From: JBGPHT01 sp041484525
Lineage (GTDB): Bacteria; Acidobacteriota; Terriglobia; Bryobacterales; Bryobacteraceae
Assembly (NCBI GenBank): GCA_041484525.1
Contig: JBGPHT010000103.1
Coordinates: forward strand, 1 to 26,305
Reading direction: 5' to 3'
Length of the DNA: 26,305 bases
This document shows positions 16,253 to 24,476 of the stretch, piece after piece. A program made the translations under genes and the position numbers. The first letter of the stretch is position 1, and each line of letters opens with the position of its first letter. The notes beneath the pieces are model-generated. The model saw nothing but the letters and a program-made list of their open reading frames with translations, was not told the origin of the DNA and did no database searches.

Positions 16253-16846
16253 ATGATCGCTCTCCTCCGCGGAATCCTAATCGAGAAGCACCCCAACCAG
16301 GCCGTCGTCGAAACTGGCGGCGTGGGCTACGACGTCACCATACCCGTCTCCACGTTCACGCACCTCCCCGACGCCGGCGCCGAAGTGCGGCTCCGCATCC
16401 ACACCCACGTGCGCGAGGACGCCCTGTCTCTCTACGGCTTTCTCACGCAGGACGAGAAAACGCTGTTCGAAAAACTCATCGGCGTCAGCGGCATCGGACC
16501 CAAGCTGGCCATCACGATTCTCTCCGGCCTGCGCGCTCCCGATCTCATACACGCCATCCGCGGCGGAGAGGTCGATCGCCTGGTGCGCATCCCCGGCATC
16601 GGCAAGAAGACCGCTGAGCGCATGGTGCTCGAGTTGCGCGACAAGCTGCCCGCCGCCACCGGCGAAGAGCCCGCCGCGCCCGCCGCCGAAGCCCTCTCCG
16701 CCGTCGAGCAGGACGTGCTCTCCGCACTCCTCAACCTGGGCTGCACGCGCCCGCACGCCGAAGCCGCGGTGCGTAAAGCCAAGGCCGCGGGCGCCGGTCA
16801 GGAGTTCGAACCGCTCTTTCGCCGCGCTCTCGAATTGGTACGGTAA
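16253..16846 (+). CDS. ruvA: Holliday junction branch migration protein RuvA
   Basis: RuvA binds four-way DNA junctions and loads the RuvB motor. The 197-residue protein has the N-terminal OB fold (MIALLRGILIEKHPNQAVVETGG-type) and two helix-hairpin-helix motifs at VSGIGPK (78-84) and IPGIGKK (113-119). A linker rich in Ala, Pro and Glu leads to the C-terminal RuvB-contact domain (EQDVLSALLNLGCTRPHAEAAV). Length is normal. The start at ATG 16253 lacks a clear Shine-Dalgarno sequence. ruvB follows after 11 bp. Confidence 0.96.
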   Translation: MIALLRGILIEKHPNQAVVETGGVGYDVTIPVSTFTHLPDAGAEVRLRIHTHVREDALSLYGFLTQDEKTLFEKLIGVSGIGPKLAITILSGLRAPDLIHAIRGGEVDRLVRIPGIGKKTAERMVLELRDKLPAATGEEPAAPAAEALSAVEQDVLSALLNLGCTRPHAEAAVRKAKAAGAGQEFEPLFRRALELVR

Positions 16847-16857
16847 GCTGGTAGCAC

Positions 16858-17886
16858 ATGCCCGACCGGGAACTGATTTCCGGCGACCGCCAGGCCGAGG
16901 ACTTGCAGTTTGAGGCGGGCCTTCGCCCTCGACGCCTGGCCGATTTCACCGGCCAAAGCAAGCTCAAGGAAAACCTTTCCATCGCCATCGAGGCCGCCCG
17001 CATGCGCGGCGAAGCGTTGGACCACGTGCTGCTCTACGGCCCCCCGGGACTGGGCAAAACCACGCTGGCCGCCATCATCGCCGAAGAACTCGAAGTCGCC
17101 TTCACCACTACTTCCGGTCCGGTGCTTCAGAAAAAGCTCGACCTCACCGGAATCCTCAGCAACATCCGCGCACGCCAGGTCTTCTTCATCGACGAAGTCC
17201 ACCGCCTGATGCCCGATATCGAAGAGATGCTCTACTCCGCGCTCGAGGATTTCCGCGTCGATATCCTGGTGGGCGTCGGTCCGGGCGCGCGCACCCACTC
17301 GCTGCCCATGCCCAAGTTCACCGCCATCGGCGCCACTACGCGCCAGGGCCTGGTGAGCGCTCCTCTGCGCGGACGCTTCGGCCTGGTGCTGCGCCTCGAT
17401 CCGTATAACGTGGAGGAGTTGCAGACCATCGTAAATCGTTCCGCCAAGCTGCTGAACGTGGCCATCGAGCAGGGCGCCGCTGAAGAAATCGCGCGCCGTT
17501 GCCGCGGCACGCCGCGCATTGCCAACCGTCTGCTGCGCCGCGTCCGCGACTACGCACAGGTCCGAGCCGATGGCCGCATCACACAGCCGGTGGCGCAGAC
17601 CGCGCTCAACCTGCTCGATGTGGACCGCTACGGCCTGGACGAGATCGATCAGAAGATCATGCTCACGATCCTCGAGAAATACCGCGGTGGTCCGGTGGGT
17701 GTGAACACCATCGCCGCATCGATCTCCGAGGAGGCCGACACCATCGAAGAGGTATACGAGCCGTACCTGATCCAGCTTGGATTCCTGAATCGCACGCCGC
17801 GCGGCCGCGTCGCGACCGAGTTGGCGTACGACTATTTCAACGTGAAGCCGAAGCTGCGCAGCGACGACCAGCCCGCGCTGTTTTGA
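16858..17886 (+). CDS. ruvB: Holliday junction branch migration helicase RuvB
   Basis: RuvB is the hexameric AAA+ motor of the RuvABC recombination system. The 342-residue sequence has the Walker A motif GPPGLGKT (61-68), Walker B FFIDEVH (109-115), sensor 1 GATTR (158-162) and the arginine finger region APLRGRFG (168-175). The C-terminal winged-helix domain (GVNTIAASISEEADTIEEVYEPYLIQLGFL) ends with the typical TPRGR segment. It is coupled to ruvA upstream and its stop overlaps the folK start by 4 bp. ruvC is not in the window. Confidence 0.97.
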   Translation: MPDRELISGDRQAEDLQFEAGLRPRRLADFTGQSKLKENLSIAIEAARMRGEALDHVLLYGPPGLGKTTLAAIIAEELEVAFTTTSGPVLQKKLDLTGILSNIRARQVFFIDEVHRLMPDIEEMLYSALEDFRVDILVGVGPGARTHSLPMPKFTAIGATTRQGLVSAPLRGRFGLVLRLDPYNVEELQTIVNRSAKLLNVAIEQGAAEEIARRCRGTPRIANRLLRRVRDYAQVRADGRITQPVAQTALNLLDVDRYGLDEIDQKIMLTILEKYRGGPVGVNTIAASISEEADTIEEVYEPYLIQLGFLNRTPRGRVATELAYDYFNVKPKLRSDDQPALF

Positions 17887-18365
17887 AAACCGTCTACCTC
17901 AGTCTCGGCTCCAACGTCGGCGACCGCGAAGCCAACCTTCACGCCGCCCTCGACCACCTGGCCGCCGGCGGCATTCGCGTTCTCCGCGTCTCTCCGATTT
18001 ACGAAACCGAACCCGTCGACTACACCGCCCAGCCCTGGTTCCTCAACCAGGTCGTCGAAGCGGGGACCGTGTTGTTCCCCGTGCAGTTGCTCGGCCGCGT
18101 CGCGCGAATCGAGCACGCTCTCGGCCGCGTTCGCGCCGTCCCCAAGGGCCCGCGCACCATCGATATCGACATCCTGCTGTATGGCCGCACCGTGGTTCAC
18201 AGCGCCGCTCTCGAAATCCCGCACCCGCGCATGGCTGAGCGCCGCTTCGTGCTGGCGCCGCTGGCCGACCTCGTGCCCGATCTGCGGCACCCGCTCACGC
18301 ACCGCACCATCCGCGAAATGCTCGCGGCCTCGCCGCCGCAAAAGGTACGCAAGCCAGGGGACTGA
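17883..18365 (+). CDS. folK: 2-amino-4-hydroxy-6-hydroxymethyldihydropteridine pyrophosphokinase
   Basis: FolK transfers pyrophosphate from ATP to 6-hydroxymethyl-dihydropterin in folate synthesis. The 160-residue protein shows the N-terminal VYLSLGSNVGDREANL and the pterin-binding PWFLNQV. It also has the ATP/magnesium segment GPRTIDIDILLYG and IPHPRMAERRFVLAPLADL. The start is TTG 17883, inside the ruvB stop (TTGA, 4-bp overlap); no ATG or GTG gives a complete N-terminus. Translation is therefore likely coupled to ruvB. Length is normal. Placement with ruvAB rather than other folate genes is unusual but not without sense as an operon of convenience. Confidence 0.94.
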   Translation: MKTVYLSLGSNVGDREANLHAALDHLAAGGIRVLRVSPIYETEPVDYTAQPWFLNQVVEAGTVLFPVQLLGRVARIEHALGRVRAVPKGPRTIDIDILLYGRTVVHSAALEIPHPRMAERRFVLAPLADLVPDLRHPLTHRTIREMLAASPPQKVRKPGD

Positions 18366-18383
18366 TACACTCGTAGTTCTACA

Positions 18384-20327
18384 GTGGAAGATCTCTACGC
18401 AGCCCTGAAGCGTTATTGGGGCTACGACTCGTTTCGGCCGTTGCAGGAACGCATCGTCCAGAGCCTCCTGACCGGCAATGATGTTGCCGTGATCATGCCG
18501 ACCGGCGGCGGAAAGTCGTTGTGCTACCAGTTGCCCGCGCTGGCGCTAGGCCAGACCGTCATCGTCATCTCGCCCTTGATCGCGCTCATGCAGGACCAGG
18601 TGGCGCAACTCGGCGACATGGGCATCCCCGCAGCCATCCTGAATAGTTCGCAGCCGGCCGACGAACAGCGCAACGTGATGCGCGCGGCCGCGCAGGGCGC
18701 CTACCGGCTGCTCTACCTCTCGCCCGAACGCCTGGCCCGGCAAGATACCAGCGCGTGGCTCCAACGCGTGCCCATCGCCTTCTTCGCCATCGACGAGGCG
18801 CACTGCATTTCCGAATGGGGCCACGAGTTTCGCCCCGAATACCGCCAGCTCAGCTCGCTGCGGCAGAATTTTCCGGACAAGCCGATCGCCGCCTTCACCG
18901 CCAGCGCGACGCGCCGCGTGCGGCACGACATCCTCGAACAGTTGAAGCTGCGCGATCCGCACAAGTATATCGCCAGCTTCCACCGCGTGAACCTGCGATA
19001 TATCGTGCACCAGTGCGAGGCGAAGGCGCACTCCAAGCTGCTGCTCACCGCCGTGCGCGCGTACCCGGACGGCAGCATCATCGTCTATTCGCCCACGATA
19101 GCCAAGGTGGAGGAGACGGTGGATTTCCTGGAAGACCGCGGCATTCCGGCCATACCCTATCACGGCCAGATGGAGACGCGCCTGCGCCGCCGCAATCAGG
19201 AACGGTGGATGAACGACGAAGTGCGCGTGCTGGTGGGGACTATCGCGTTCGGACTGGGCATCAACAAGCCGGCCGTACGCGCCGTCATCCACACCTCGCT
19301 GCCGAAATCCATCGAGCAGTATTATCAGGAGGCGGGGCGCGCCGGACGCGACGGCCTTCCCGCCGATTGCCTGCTGCTGTGGCAGCCGAGGGACGTGGGT
19401 CTGCTCGCGTTTTTTATCGACCAGATCAAGGATCCGGATGAAAAAGAGCGCGCCTGGCAGCGCTACCACGCTCTGAAACGGTTCGCGGAGGGCGCCCGCT
19501 GCCGGCACTTGCAGGTCTGCCAGCACTTCGGCCAGACGCCGAAATGGCAGCGCTGCGAAATGTGCGACGTTTGCGGCAACATCCCGGAGTGGCTGAAGGC
19601 GGCGCCCGAAGAGGCGCTGGAGGTCAAGAAGAAGCGCCGCCGCAAAACGGTGGAACAGCCAGCCTCGCCGGTCCACGCGGAACCGCCACGATTCACGCCG
19701 CCTCGCCCCGCGCCGCAGGTGCCGCTGCCGATGGTCGCTCCGGTTGCCGTGCCCGCCGACGCCGATCTGGTCGCCTTCTTCAAGGAATGGCGCCGCAAGA
19801 CCGCGCAGCGCACCGCCGTGCCGCCCTACATCGTGCTCAGCGACGCCGCGCTCGAAGACCTCTGCCGCAAGCAGCCCACCAACCTCCGCGAACTCCTCAC
19901 CGTCAGCGGGATTGGCGAGCGCAAGGCCGAGTTGTATGGCAGCGAAATCTTCTCGTGCTTCGAAGCCTTCCGCAACGGCGCCCGTGCTGAGGCCCGGACA
20001 GTTTCCGGAGCCAATCCCGCCGAAGAGACGATGCAGTTGCTCGCCACCGGCAAGACTTTCGAAGAGATCGCGCAGATCCGCGGCCGCCAGTACGGCACCG
20101 TGGTGAACATGGTGGCCGATCTGATAGAACGCGGCCGGCTCGATTACCACATCGAGTGGGTCGGTGCCGAAACCCATCGCCGCATTCGCGAGGCCATCGA
20201 CCGCCTCGGCTCGCAATGGCTCAAACCCTTGCGGGAAGCGCTCCCCGCCGACATCACGTACGAACAAATCCGCCTGGTCGTCGCCAGCGCCCGCCGGGAC
20301 GACACCAATCCACAACCGCGCACTTGA
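18384..20327 (+). CDS. recQ: RecQ-family ATP-dependent DNA helicase with C-terminal HTH domain
   Basis: This 647-residue superfamily 2 helicase unwinds DNA 3' to 5' during recombination and repair. It starts at GTG 18384. Motif I is TGGGKS (40-45), the DEAH box is at 137-140 with CISEWGHEFRPEY following, and motif VI is QEAGRAGRDG (315-324). Zinc ligands are Cys373, Cys391, Cys394 and Cys397. A Pro-rich linker (about 417-450) then leads to an HRDC domain (about 451-520, LLTVSGIGERKAELYG) and a last helix-turn-helix domain (about 535-600, GKTFEEIAQIRGRQYGTVVNMVADLIERG). The usual winged-helix RQC domain between zinc and HRDC seems to be absent or replaced by the linker. It follows folK by 18 bp. 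Confidence 0.93.
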   Translation: MEDLYAALKRYWGYDSFRPLQERIVQSLLTGNDVAVIMPTGGGKSLCYQLPALALGQTVIVISPLIALMQDQVAQLGDMGIPAAILNSSQPADEQRNVMRAAAQGAYRLLYLSPERLARQDTSAWLQRVPIAFFAIDEAHCISEWGHEFRPEYRQLSSLRQNFPDKPIAAFTASATRRVRHDILEQLKLRDPHKYIASFHRVNLRYIVHQCEAKAHSKLLLTAVRAYPDGSIIVYSPTIAKVEETVDFLEDRGIPAIPYHGQMETRLRRRNQERWMNDEVRVLVGTIAFGLGINKPAVRAVIHTSLPKSIEQYYQEAGRAGRDGLPADCLLLWQPRDVGLLAFFIDQIKDPDEKERAWQRYHALKRFAEGARCRHLQVCQHFGQTPKWQRCEMCDVCGNIPEWLKAAPEEALEVKKKRRRKTVEQPASPVHAEPPRFTPPRPAPQVPLPMVAPVAVPADADLVAFFKEWRRKTAQRTAVPPYIVLSDAALEDLCRKQPTNLRELLTVSGIGERKAELYGSEIFSCFEAFRNGARAEARTVSGANPAEETMQLLATGKTFEEIAQIRGRQYGTVVNMVADLIERGRLDYHIEWVGAETHRRIREAIDRLGSQWLKPLREALPADITYEQIRLVVASARRDDTNPQPRT

Positions 20328-20386
20328 CGTCCACCATCCTTATGTAATTAACTTAGGCATGGATTGTCGATCGTTTAGGTGTCACG

Positions 20387-20716
20387 GTGAGTAGACCTTC
20401 AGACCTCATCCAGGGAACTCTCGACCTGCTTGTCCTCAAGACCATCTCACTCGAACCCCAACACGGTTGGGCCATCGCCAAGCGTATCCAACAGGTGAGC
20501 CACGAAGTGCTCCAGGTGACGCAAGGCGCACTCTACCCCGCCCTGCATCGCCTCGAGCAGCAGGCCTGGATCGCAGGCGAGTGGCGCCCCACCGAGACCG
20601 GCCGCGAGGCCAAGTTCTACCGCCTCACGAAAGCCGGCCGCCGCCAGCTCGAGAAGGAATTGGCACACTGGGACCGCCTCTCGTCCGCCGTGGGGCTCGT
20701 CATCCGGATGGTGTGA
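20387..20716 (+). CDS. PadR-family transcriptional regulator
   Basis: This 109-residue winged-helix repressor of the PadR group starts LIQGTLDLLVLKTISLEP and has the recognition-region sequence VTQGALYPALHRLEQQAWI, then the wing (KFYRLTKAGRRQL). The GTG start at 20387 is the only one giving the family N-terminus; its ribosome site is weak. TTGACG at 20324-20329 and an AT-rich stretch (tatgtaattaactta, 20341-20355) upstream may form the promoter and operator. Its stop is 2 bp before the permease ATG, so the two are co-transcribed. In acidobacteria PadR genes of this type commonly sit before ADOP permeases and probably control them; this is inference. Confidence 0.93.
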   Translation: MSRPSDLIQGTLDLLVLKTISLEPQHGWAIAKRIQQVSHEVLQVTQGALYPALHRLEQQAWIAGEWRPTETGREAKFYRLTKAGRRQLEKELAHWDRLSSAVGLVIRMV

Positions 20717-20718
20717 CG

Positions 20719-23382
20719 ATGCGCTGGTGGGCCATTTTCGGTTTGCGGCTGCGCACGCTTCTGCGCCGCCGCCGCGTCGAAGCGGAGATGGATAAAGAAC
20801 TGCGCTTCCACTTCGACCAGCAGGTGGAAGAGAATCTCGCGCGCGGCATGACGCCTGTCGCAGCGCGCCAGGCCGCCCTCAGCGGCTTCGGCGTCGTCGC
20901 CCAGATTCAGGAGGATTGCCGCGATATGCGCCGTACCAGCTACCTCGAAAACTTTTGGCAGGACCTGCGATACACTGCCCGCACGCTCGGCAAAAGCCCG
21001 GGCTTCGCCATCATCATCGTGCTCACGCTCGCCTTGAGCATCGGCGCCAACAGCGCCATCTTCAGCGTCATCCACGGCGTTCTGCTGCGCCCGCTGCCCT
21101 ACCCCAACGCGGACCGCCTGGTGCGCATTTTCTTCAGCAGCCGGACCTTTCCCAAGTTTCCACTCAACCCGCTCGACTTCCGCGATATTCGCGCGCGCAG
21201 CCGGTCGTTCGAAGTCCTGGCCGCCTCGACGCGCGCGGACCTGCAGATCTCAGGCGTGGGCGAACCGGTGAAGCTCACCGGCATGCGAGTGACTGCCGGC
21301 TACTTCCGCGTGCTGGGAATCCCGCCCGCGCGCGGCCGCGAGTTCGATACCAATGACGAGTTGCCCGCCAATGGCCGCCAAGTAATTCTCAGCGACCGTG
21401 TGTGGCGCAATATCCTGGCCGCGGCGCCCGATATCGTGGGCCGCACCATCCAGCTCAACGCGCAGCCGTTCACGGTTGCTGCAGTAATGCCTCCCGAAGT
21501 CACGCACCCCGGCAATGAATACCAGCCGGTCGGTCAAGGCGACACAGTCGACATCTGGATTCCCTTCACCTATCAGGCCAATTCTCAAAACCGCGGCTCG
21601 CATTACATCGAGGCCATCGGCCGCCTGAGCGCCGGCGTCACAACCGAGCGCGCGCAGCAAGAGATGAACGCACAGGTGGCGCAACTGGCGCGCGAGCATA
21701 CGCAGGCCGTGGGATGGAAGCCGCTCGTGGTCTCGCTCTATCAGGAAATCGTCGGACCCAGCCGCCGCATGCTGCTGGTGCTGCTCGGAGCCGTGGGACT
21801 GGTCCTGCTCATCGCCTGCGCCAACGCCGCTAATCTGCTGCTGGCGCGCGCCACTGCCCGGCAGCGTGAAATCGCGGTGCGCTCAGCGCTCGGCGCCGGA
21901 CGCGCCCGCCTGGTCCGCCAGATGTTCGCCGAGAGCCTGCTCATCGCGCTCGTCGGCGGCGGCCTCGGCGCAGCCATCGCCGTCGAAGGCGTGCGGGTGC
22001 TGGTTTCGCTGCTGCCCGCGGGATTCCCGCGCGCGTCCGCCATCCACGTCAACGCCGCCGTGCTCGGGTTCACGCTTCTCCTCACCGTCGGCACCGGGTT
22101 TCTCTTCGGACTCGCTCCCGCACTGCAGGCCTCGCGTGCCGATCTCCAACAGGCGCTCCGCGAAACCGGACGCGGATCCACCGGCGGCCGCGGCCAACTC
22201 CGTCTACGCAATGTTCTGGTGGTAGCGGAGGTGGCCCTCGCCTGCACACTGCTCATCGGCGCCGGGCTGATGCTACGCAGCTTCGTGAACCTGCTGCGCG
22301 CCGACCCGGGATTCCGGCCGCAGCACGTCCTCACCGCCTCCCTCTCCCTGCCGGACAAAGAATATCCGAAGGCCGCCATCCCCCGTTTCTACGAGCAGCT
22401 TCTGGCCGATCTCCGATCGCTTCCCGGCGTCGAGGCTGCCGGAGCCGGCACCGATCTCCCCTGGACCGGCTACGACGACAACTTCGGCGGCCTCACCATC
22501 GAGGGCAAACAGCCTCCGCCCGGCCAGTCGTTTCACGGCCGCTATCACGTCGCCTCCGCCGATTATTTCACCGCCATGGGCACGCCCCTCCTGCAAGGCC
22601 GCGTATTCGACGGTCGCGATAAAGCTGGTGCCCATCCGGTTCTGCTCATCAATCGCGCGATGGCGCAGGAGTGCTGGCCCAACGAAGATCCCGTCGGGAA
22701 ACGGCTGTCGTTTGACGACAACCCGAAGGAGAGCGATTGGATGACCGTGGTGGGCGTGGTCGGCGACGTCAAGGATCAACCGAACCGTCCCGCCGCCGAG
22801 CCCGCGTTCTGGTGGCCCATGCTGCAAATGCCATGGAGCTTTCCATCCTTGTCGGTCGTGGTTCGCTCCACCGGGGACACGGCGGCACTTGGCAACCAGG
22901 TACGCTCGTCTGTGCACCGGCTGAATCCCAGTCTCGCCGTGGCCGACATTCGCACCATGGACCAGATCACCGACGCGTCCATTTCCACTCCGCGGTTCGC
23001 GCTGTTCCTCGTCGCCCTGTTCGCAGGGCTGGCGCTGACGCTCGCCGCCATCGGCATCTACGGAGTGATCTCGTATTCAGTGGGACAACGCATGCCCGAG
23101 TTCGGAATGCGCATCGCGCTCGGCGCCGGCGCCTGGGACGTCATGCGGCTGGTCCTGACCCAGGGCTTGCAATTGGGCCTGATCGGCGTGGCGGCGGGAG
23201 TAGTGTGCGCACTGGCTCTGGCGCAAGTCTTGGGAACGCTGCTCTACGAGGTGAGCAGCCGCGATCCGCTCACGTTCGGCGCAGTGTCGCTCGGCGCCAT
23301 ATTCGTGGCCACGCTCGCCTGCTACATTCCGGCGCGGAAGGCAGTAGCCGCGGACCCCATGCAGGCATTGAGAGCGGAGTGA
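20719..23382 (+). CDS. ADOP-family permease (MacB/FtsX-like, duplicated)
   Basis: This 887-residue membrane protein belongs to the acidobacterial duplicated orphan permeases. It has an N-terminal helical prefix (about 1-75, VEAEMDKELRFHFDQQVEENLARG) and a first membrane helix near 95-118. A MacB-like periplasmic core is followed by a first FtsX block with three helices (about 350-465; TARQREIAVRSALGAGRARL). A second periplasmic core follows, then a second FtsX block (about 760-887; QRMPEFGMRIALGAGAWDV). It ends IPARKAVAADPMQALRAE. There is no cognate ATPase or HlyD-like partner next to it, hence orphan. The transported substrate is unknown. ATG 20719 is chosen because it follows the PadR stop by 2 bp and gives the complete prefix. 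Confidence 0.93.
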   Translation: MRWWAIFGLRLRTLLRRRRVEAEMDKELRFHFDQQVEENLARGMTPVAARQAALSGFGVVAQIQEDCRDMRRTSYLENFWQDLRYTARTLGKSPGFAIIIVLTLALSIGANSAIFSVIHGVLLRPLPYPNADRLVRIFFSSRTFPKFPLNPLDFRDIRARSRSFEVLAASTRADLQISGVGEPVKLTGMRVTAGYFRVLGIPPARGREFDTNDELPANGRQVILSDRVWRNILAAAPDIVGRTIQLNAQPFTVAAVMPPEVTHPGNEYQPVGQGDTVDIWIPFTYQANSQNRGSHYIEAIGRLSAGVTTERAQQEMNAQVAQLAREHTQAVGWKPLVVSLYQEIVGPSRRMLLVLLGAVGLVLLIACANAANLLLARATARQREIAVRSALGAGRARLVRQMFAESLLIALVGGGLGAAIAVEGVRVLVSLLPAGFPRASAIHVNAAVLGFTLLLTVGTGFLFGLAPALQASRADLQQALRETGRGSTGGRGQLRLRNVLVVAEVALACTLLIGAGLMLRSFVNLLRADPGFRPQHVLTASLSLPDKEYPKAAIPRFYEQLLADLRSLPGVEAAGAGTDLPWTGYDDNFGGLTIEGKQPPPGQSFHGRYHVASADYFTAMGTPLLQGRVFDGRDKAGAHPVLLINRAMAQECWPNEDPVGKRLSFDDNPKESDWMTVVGVVGDVKDQPNRPAAEPAFWWPMLQMPWSFPSLSVVVRSTGDTAALGNQVRSSVHRLNPSLAVADIRTMDQITDASISTPRFALFLVALFAGLALTLAAIGIYGVISYSVGQRMPEFGMRIALGAGAWDVMRLVLTQGLQLGLIGVAAGVVCALALAQVLGTLLYEVSSRDPLTFGAVSLGAIFVATLACYIPARKAVAADPMQALRAE

Positions 23383-23389
23383 GCAACTC

Positions 23390-24046
23390 CTAGATGAACA
23401 TCTCTTCGTCCTGCGTCGCATGATCGACGGGGGACCGGCGGGGACCTTTCACTAGCGTCGAAACCGCGGCCGAGATCCCCGCCGCAATTCCGTTCACTTC
23501 GCGCACCGGCCGAGTCACCGCGCGCTTCACCGATTCGCCTACGTGCTCCACCGTCTCCACGGTGTTCTCGACGGACTCATCGATTTGATGCAGCCGGTTG
23601 CGCGCGCGGTCGCCGGCATCGTGCAGCAAGTCGCCCACGCGTTCCACCTGCTCCCGGCCGCTCTTGACGATCGCCACCACTTCGGTCGAAACCTCCGCCA
23701 CGCGCGAACGGTTCTCGTCGATCATCTTGTTGGCGGTAGCCAACACACTGGCGGCATTCTCTATCACCGGCCCCAGCTTCTCGATGGTCTTGCCGGCTTT
23801 TTCGATCGCCGGTCCGGCCTTGTCGGCTATCGGCCCGAACCTTTCGATCATTGGCCCAACCTTGTCGATGGTGGGGCCGAGTCTCTCGATCACCGGCGCC
23901 GCGCGGTCGGCCAGCGGCGATATCTTCGCCTGCATCTTCCGGGCGACACGGTAGAGCCCGATCGCCACGCCGGCCTGCACCACGAACGCAATCGCGGCCA
24001 ACACCACCGCTACCGACACTACGATGCGAAAGATTTCGTCCGGCAT
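23390..24046 (-). CDS. Membrane-anchored heptad-repeat protein, function unknown
   Basis: This 218-residue protein has one N-terminal membrane helix (about residues 7-31). It then has eight tandem 7-residue units (residues 44-99) with the pattern Pro-x-Ile-Glu/Asp-Lys/Arg-x-Gly. After these comes a long amphipathic helical region (about 100-185, rich in Glu, Arg and Val) and a basic tail. The helix-rich cytoplasmic or periplasmic part resembles DUF948-like stress or membrane-shape proteins, but I cannot assign a function. It lies 48 bp downstream of the YtxH-domain gene on the same strand, and that domain is often found with DUF948 proteins, which supports a linked role. It converges with the ADOP gene (7-bp gap). 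Confidence 0.85.
   Translation of the reverse strand: MPDEIFRIVVSVAVVLAAIAFVVQAGVAIGLYRVARKMQAKISPLADRAAPVIERLGPTIDKVGPMIERFGPIADKAGPAIEKAGKTIEKLGPVIENAASVLATANKMIDENRSRVAEVSTEVVAIVKSGREQVERVGDLLHDAGDRARNRLHQIDESVENTVETVEHVGESVKRAVTRPVREVNGIAAGISAAVSTLVKGPRRSPVDHATQDEEMFI
23750..23917 (-). repeat. Eight tandem 21-bp coding repeats (heptad units)
   Basis: This 168-bp stretch encodes eight consecutive 7-residue units in the gene at 23390. Gly closes five of the eight units, and Pro opens seven of eight. The DNA copies differ at many third positions, so the array is old or under protein-level selection and is not a recent slippage product. Confidence 0.8.
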
Positions 24047-24094
24047 ACCGAAGGGGCCCTTCCTCTGCGGGTCCTTATCCTAACGCGCGATTTC

Positions 24095-24385
24095 TTAGGA
24101 CGAAGCCGTCCCGCCAACCGTATCGCGATACGCCTGCTTGCCCGCTTCCATGGCGTCGGACAGATTGTCGCGCTGGCGTCCGAGAGCGTCCTTGCCCTTG
24201 TCGACCCATTCGGAAGCAGTCTGCTTCAAGTCCGTGCCGCGCTGCTTCAGATAGTCGCCGCCCTCACCCGCCCTATTCTTGATGTATTCCCGGGTTTCCT
24301 GGCCGGATTTCGGCGCGAACAACATGCCGATGCCGACACCCACACCCAGTCCCAATAAGAAGGCGGAAAGACCGTTTTTGTCCAT
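24095..24385 (-). CDS. YtxH-domain protein
   Basis: This 96-residue protein begins MDKNGLSAFLLGLGVGVGIGMLFAPKSGQETREYI, the typical YtxH start: a glycine-rich membrane segment followed by the APKSG motif. The rest is an amphipathic Gln/Lys/Asp-rich helix. YtxH proteins are small membrane-associated proteins linked to general stress in Firmicutes; the role here is unknown. ATG 24385 is chosen over an upstream in-frame ATG at 24490 because ggagg lies 5 bases before it. Divergent from recX with a 91-bp gap. Confidence 0.9.
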   Translation of the reverse strand: MDKNGLSAFLLGLGVGVGIGMLFAPKSGQETREYIKNRAGEGGDYLKQRGTDLKQTASEWVDKGKDALGRQRDNLSDAMEAGKQAYRDTVGGTASS

Positions 24386-24450
24386 AAATTCCTCCAGTTC
24401 AGTCGACTTCCCCAGCCGCCGGAAAGCCGTCAGCTCTTGCCAATTTCCAG

Positions 24451-24456
24451 TATACT
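24451..24456 (+). promoter_or_regulatory. Likely -10 box of recX
   Basis: TATACT at 24451-24456 is 20 bases before the recX ATG, so the leader would be short. No good -35 box is seen at the standard distance. A TTGCCA lies too close (8-base spacer) to serve. Confidence 0.3.
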
Positions 24457-24476
24457 CCCCTTGGGAATCCCAACTC

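Noticed and set aside
18546..20315. Open frame of 589 codons on the minus strand opposite recQ
   Set aside because: Antisense shadow of recQ in GC-rich DNA; no motifs and no ribosome site.
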